DNA of 6,929 bases from Kouleothrix aurantiaca (GTDB taxonomy: Bacteria; Chloroflexota; Chloroflexia; Chloroflexales; Roseiflexaceae): the NCBI GenBank assembly GCA_001399705.1, contig LJCR01000114.1, forward strand, positions 1 to 6,929. The letters are read 5' to 3'. The translations under genes and the position numbers were made by a program. The first letter of the stretch is position 1. Every line of letters starts with the position of its first letter. A model generated the notes under the pieces. It was not told the origin of the DNA. It made no database searches and saw only the letters and a program-made list of their open reading frames with translations. Positions 5,601 to 6,929 of the stretch are shown here, piece after piece.

Positions 5601-5745
5601 TCTGTGGTGAATTTTCCGGTCGTCGTTCGTCTGTGGTCGGTCGTCCTGCAACCTTCAAACATGCAACCTGCTAACTTCTAACCCTCCGTGCCTCTGTGTC
5701 TCTGTGGTGAATTTTTCGGTCGTCATTCGTCTGTGGTCGGTCGTC
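5601..5745. repeat. 45-bp direct repeat, two copies exactly 100 bp apart
   Basis: Copies at 5601-5645 and 5701-5745 differ at only two positions (C/T at 5616/5716 and G/A at 5625/5725). Both begin TCTGTGGTGAATTTT and end GTGGTCGGTCGTC. The second copy ends three bases before the ribosome binding site of the VanZ-like gene, so its promoter region or leader lies in or beside the repeat. The start of each copy resembles short dispersed intergenic sequences seen in environmental bacteria. Confidence 0.85.
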
Positions 5746-5760
5746 ACAAAGGAGCATTCC

Positions 5761-6186
5761 ATGCACACATTCTCGCACACGCTTCGTTCGCGCCGCGCCG
5801 CGCCGCTGCTGGCGCTGCTGGGCTTCGTCGTCTTCCCGTTCGAGTGGCTGGGCGAGCACTGGCACGCGCTTGGCGACCTGATCGTGCGCACCTTCCCCAC
5901 CGACGCGCAGCACGCCGTTGGGCACGCCACGCTGTTCGCGCTGCTGGGCGGGCTGGCGCTGGCGACCTTCCCGGCACTGCGCGGGCGGCCATGGCGCTAT
6001 GCCCTGATGATTCTCGCGGGCGTGGCGCAGGAGGCGCTGCAGCTTATGGGAAAAGGTCGCGGGCTGGTCTTCGACGATGGGCGCGATGTGCTGGTGGACA
6101 TGGTGGGGCTGGCGATTGGCTGGGGATTGTTCTGGCTGGCGCAGCGGGCGCGGCGCTCGCGTGCGCTCAACGCGGAAAGAAGATAA
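5761..6186 (+). CDS. VanZ-like family membrane protein
   Basis: 141 residues from ATG 5761, six bases after AAAGGAG (5748-5754); the frame is open further upstream only through repeat DNA. Hydrophobic segments lie near residues 12-28, 53-71, 79-95 and 110-128. The features typical of VanZ-like proteins are present in order: G54-H55 within HAVGHATLFALLG (51-63), Q90-E91-A-L-Q94 at the end of the third segment, then the acidic run FDDGRDVLVDMVG (104-116) with D105, D106, D109 and D113 leading into the last helix. Known VanZ from the VanA cluster gives low-level teicoplanin resistance by an unclear mechanism; most chromosomal relatives are uncharacterised. There are no vancomycin-resistance genes nearby, so no resistance role is implied. 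The C-terminal tail (RARRSRALNAERR) is strongly basic and probably cytoplasmic. Confidence 0.8.
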   Translation: MHTFSHTLRSRRAAPLLALLGFVVFPFEWLGEHWHALGDLIVRTFPTDAQHAVGHATLFALLGGLALATFPALRGRPWRYALMILAGVAQEALQLMGKGRGLVFDDGRDVLVDMVGLAIGWGLFWLAQRARRSRALNAERR

Positions 6187-6367
6187 GAAACCAGAGGAAA
6201 ACCTCGAAAGTACCAGAAACGATTGCCACAAAGGCACAAAGGCACGAAGGGCTTTCAGAAGCTATAATCTTCGCGTCTTCGAGTCTTTGTGGCAATTAAA
6301 GGCGTATTTGTGCTCGGCTTTTCTTGGTGCCTTCGTGTCTTGGTGGTTCGGCTCTCGCCAAAGTCGC
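6187..6367. repeat. intergenic repeat block with 12-bp perfect inverted repeat and related third copy
   Basis: ATTGCCACAAAG (6222-6233) pairs perfectly with CTTTGTGGCAAT (6285-6296). The interior (CACAAAGGCACGAAGG on the left, CTTCGCGTCTTCGAG on the right) is partly complementary, so about 75 bases can form an imperfect hairpin. A further relative, GGTGCCTTCGTGTCTTGGTG (from 6325), lies to the right in the orientation of the right arm. The block sits between two convergent genes and may help end both transcripts, though no clean T-run terminator is present. These CACGAAGG-type strings belong to a widespread class of dispersed intergenic repeats. Confidence 0.7.
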
Positions 6368-6760
6368 CTATGCCCGGGCTGGCATACCCAGCATGACGTT
6401 GATCAGCACGAGCACTAGCAGAATTGCCAGCGAGGCCAGCGGCGACCAGCGCCCCAGGTTCGGCAGCAGGCCATTGCCCTTTACCGCGCGGTGCGCCACA
6501 ACCGTGGCAATAATGCCGATAATCGGGTGCAGAATAAACGGAAACGACAGCATGCGCGAGTTGCCACCAACTAGCAGATAGACGTAATAGATCAGGCCAA
6601 TCAACACCTGCAGATCGACCAGCATAGGGAAGAAGCGCGCCGCCGGCTGCGCCGGCCCGCCCGGCTTCCACGTCGCTGTCAGCCAGATTGCGACAATCAG
6701 CGTCAGCAGCGGCAGGACCATTTCGCCCAGAATGCGGTGGATCTGAAACACAATCGCCAT
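6368..6760 (-). CDS. four-helix membrane protein with three histidines in or near membrane segments (cytochrome b561-like appearance)
   Basis: 130 residues from ATG 6760, with GAGGT (6769-6765) four to five bases upstream. Four hydrophobic segments lie near residues 3-28, 46-65, 72-90 and 107-126, joined by short loops. Three histidines lie in or near membrane segments: H8 in FQIHRILGE, H78 in FPFILHPIIGI and H90 in VVAHRAVKG. Small four-helix proteins with paired membrane histidines often bind haem b, as cytochromes of the b561/b558 type do. The pairing here (H8, H78, H90) would suit that but is not proof. No cysteine or CXXCH haem c motif occurs. It is transcribed alone toward the repeat block. 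A respiratory or redox role is therefore a guess; a plain orphan membrane protein is the alternative. Confidence 0.8.
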   Translation of the reverse strand: MAIVFQIHRILGEMVLPLLTLIVAIWLTATWKPGGPAQPAARFFPMLVDLQVLIGLIYYVYLLVGGNSRMLSFPFILHPIIGIIATVVAHRAVKGNGLLPNLGRWSPLASLAILLVLVLINVMLGMPARA

Positions 6761-6776
6761 TCCGACCTCGCTCTCA

Positions 6777-6789
6777 CAGCGTTACGCTG
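6777..6789. promoter_or_regulatory. 13-bp palindrome in the leader, possible operator
   Basis: CAGCGT-T-ACGCTG is a perfect inverted repeat with a single central base. It lies 16 bases upstream of the start codon and just downstream of the predicted transcription start. Its size and position suit a dimeric repressor; it could equally be a small hairpin near the ribosome binding site. Confidence 0.4.
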
Positions 6790-6810
6790 GCTACCCTCAC
6801 ACGTTTGTTC

Positions 6811-6819
6811 ATTATATCA
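6811..6819 (-). promoter_or_regulatory. extended -10 promoter of the four-helix membrane protein gene
   Basis: The minus strand reads TGATATAAT (6819-6811): a perfect TATAAT preceded by the TGn extension that can replace a -35 element. No good TTGACA lies 16-18 bases upstream. Transcription would start near 6804, leaving a leader of about 44 bases before ATG 6760. Confidence 0.6.
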
Positions 6820-6880
6820 CAGCTTGCCTGAGGCCTTGGCAGCGCGTGAGGCGGCTCAGGGCTCTGTCAGAATCCGAAAA

Positions 6881-6919
6881 TTCATCATCCACAGATTACG
6901 CAGATAACGCAGATGAGAG
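6881..6919. repeat. dispersed repeat with 9-bp tandem periodicity at the window edge
   Basis: TTCATCATCCACAG is followed by AGATTACGC (6893-6901), AGATAACGC (6902-6910) and AGATGAGAG (6911-6919), three decaying units of 9 bp. CCACAGATTACGCAGAT strings are a recurrent dispersed intergenic motif in many environmental bacterial genomes. The repeat probably continues beyond the window. Confidence 0.55.
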
Positions 6920-6929
6920 GCCTCATATC

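Larger units (their letters stand above)
5378..5660. repeat. inverted 16-bp pair bracketing the repeat cluster (arms 5378-5393 and 5645-5660)
   Basis: GTTTGGAGGTTGCAGG at 5378-5393 is complementary to CCTGCAACCTTCAAAC at 5645-5660 at 15 of 16 positions. A neighbouring block, GGGTTACAAGTT (from 5369) against AACTTCTAACCC (to about 5682), matches 11 of 12. The two copies therefore belong to one dispersed repeat family in opposite orientations, bracketing about 250 bases. Confidence 0.6.
5188..5760. other. 573-base repeat-filled intergenic region
   Basis: No credible gene lies here; translations are repetitive or off-frame echoes of the repeats. Reading left to right it holds one arm of a dispersed inverted pair (5378-5393), a 7-bp tandem repeat (5431-5458), a nested palindromic element (5476-5593), the first copy of a 45-bp direct repeat (5601-5645), the second arm of the inverted pair (5645-5660), a 13-bp repeat CCTCCGTGCCTCT (5515-5527 and 5683-5695) and the second 45-bp copy (5701-5745). 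It separates divergently transcribed genes, yet no consensus promoter stands out for either. Confidence 0.65.

Noticed and set aside
5761..6186. Vancomycin or teicoplanin resistance gene
   Set aside because: Only VanZ-like family features are seen; no vanHAX or regulator genes are nearby and VanZ-like proteins are common chromosomal orphans.
5671..6299. Frames of 188 (minus) and 203 (plus) codons over the VanZ-like gene
   Set aside because: Both run through repeat DNA at their ends and lack motifs. The 5761-6186 frame has the ribosome binding site and VanZ-like motifs.

Overview
The window looks like bacterial chromosome from a GC-rich, free-living organism. The style fits Chloroflexota (a Roseiflexus/Kouleothrix-like lineage): a divergent primase-polymerase-like gene, small multi-TM orphan proteins, a VanZ-like protein, and many short dispersed repeats between genes. 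That placement is an inference from gene style, not a proof. Two compositional zones are visible. Bases 1 to about 2800 have mixed codon use with many A/T-ending codons and read as imported DNA. Bases about 2880 to 6800 are GC-rich and read as host backbone.

Left zone (1-2879), a mobile-element remnant. On the minus strand a reading frame of 583 codons without a stop runs from 1751 off the left edge. Its N-terminal part has the layout of a bifunctional primase/polymerase (Prim-Pol) domain, followed by a helix-turn-helix-like region and an 18-residue tandem duplication. Upstream of it (1752-1992) is a gene-free, hairpin-rich stretch centred on a nested inverted repeat at 1878-1961. Next, also on the minus strand, comes the C-terminal end of what is probably a serine recombinase (1993-2322). 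It abuts a plus-strand scrap of a histidine-kinase dimerisation domain (about 2341-2409). After about 360 bases of unrecognised DNA, the in-frame tail of a beheaded host gene (to 2879) marks the likely right edge of the damage.

Middle (2880-5187). Two small membrane-protein genes form a tight plus-strand operon (2880-3263 and 3268-3807; the second resembles DUF1772) that ends at a strong hairpin terminator (3851-3888). Converging on it from the minus strand is an unusual 424-residue protein. It consists of the first ~80 residues of a family 2 glycosyltransferase, cut before the metal-binding DxD region, joined in frame to a long second domain resembling an uncharacterised helical, lyase-like family.

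Right zone (5188-6929). A 570-base non-coding interval is packed with repeats: a 7-bp tandem repeat, a nested palindromic element at 5476-5593, and a 45-bp sequence repeated exactly 100 bp apart. A VanZ-like membrane protein (5761-6186, plus) follows. It converges through another repeat-filled gap on a four-helix membrane protein with three histidines in or near its membrane segments (6368-6760, minus), which has its own extended -10 promoter. The window ends in a further dispersed repeat (6881-6919).

No tRNA, rRNA or CRISPR array was found. The most interesting items are the Prim-Pol gene with its structured upstream region, the truncated-glycosyltransferase fusion, and the nested palindromic intergenic element.
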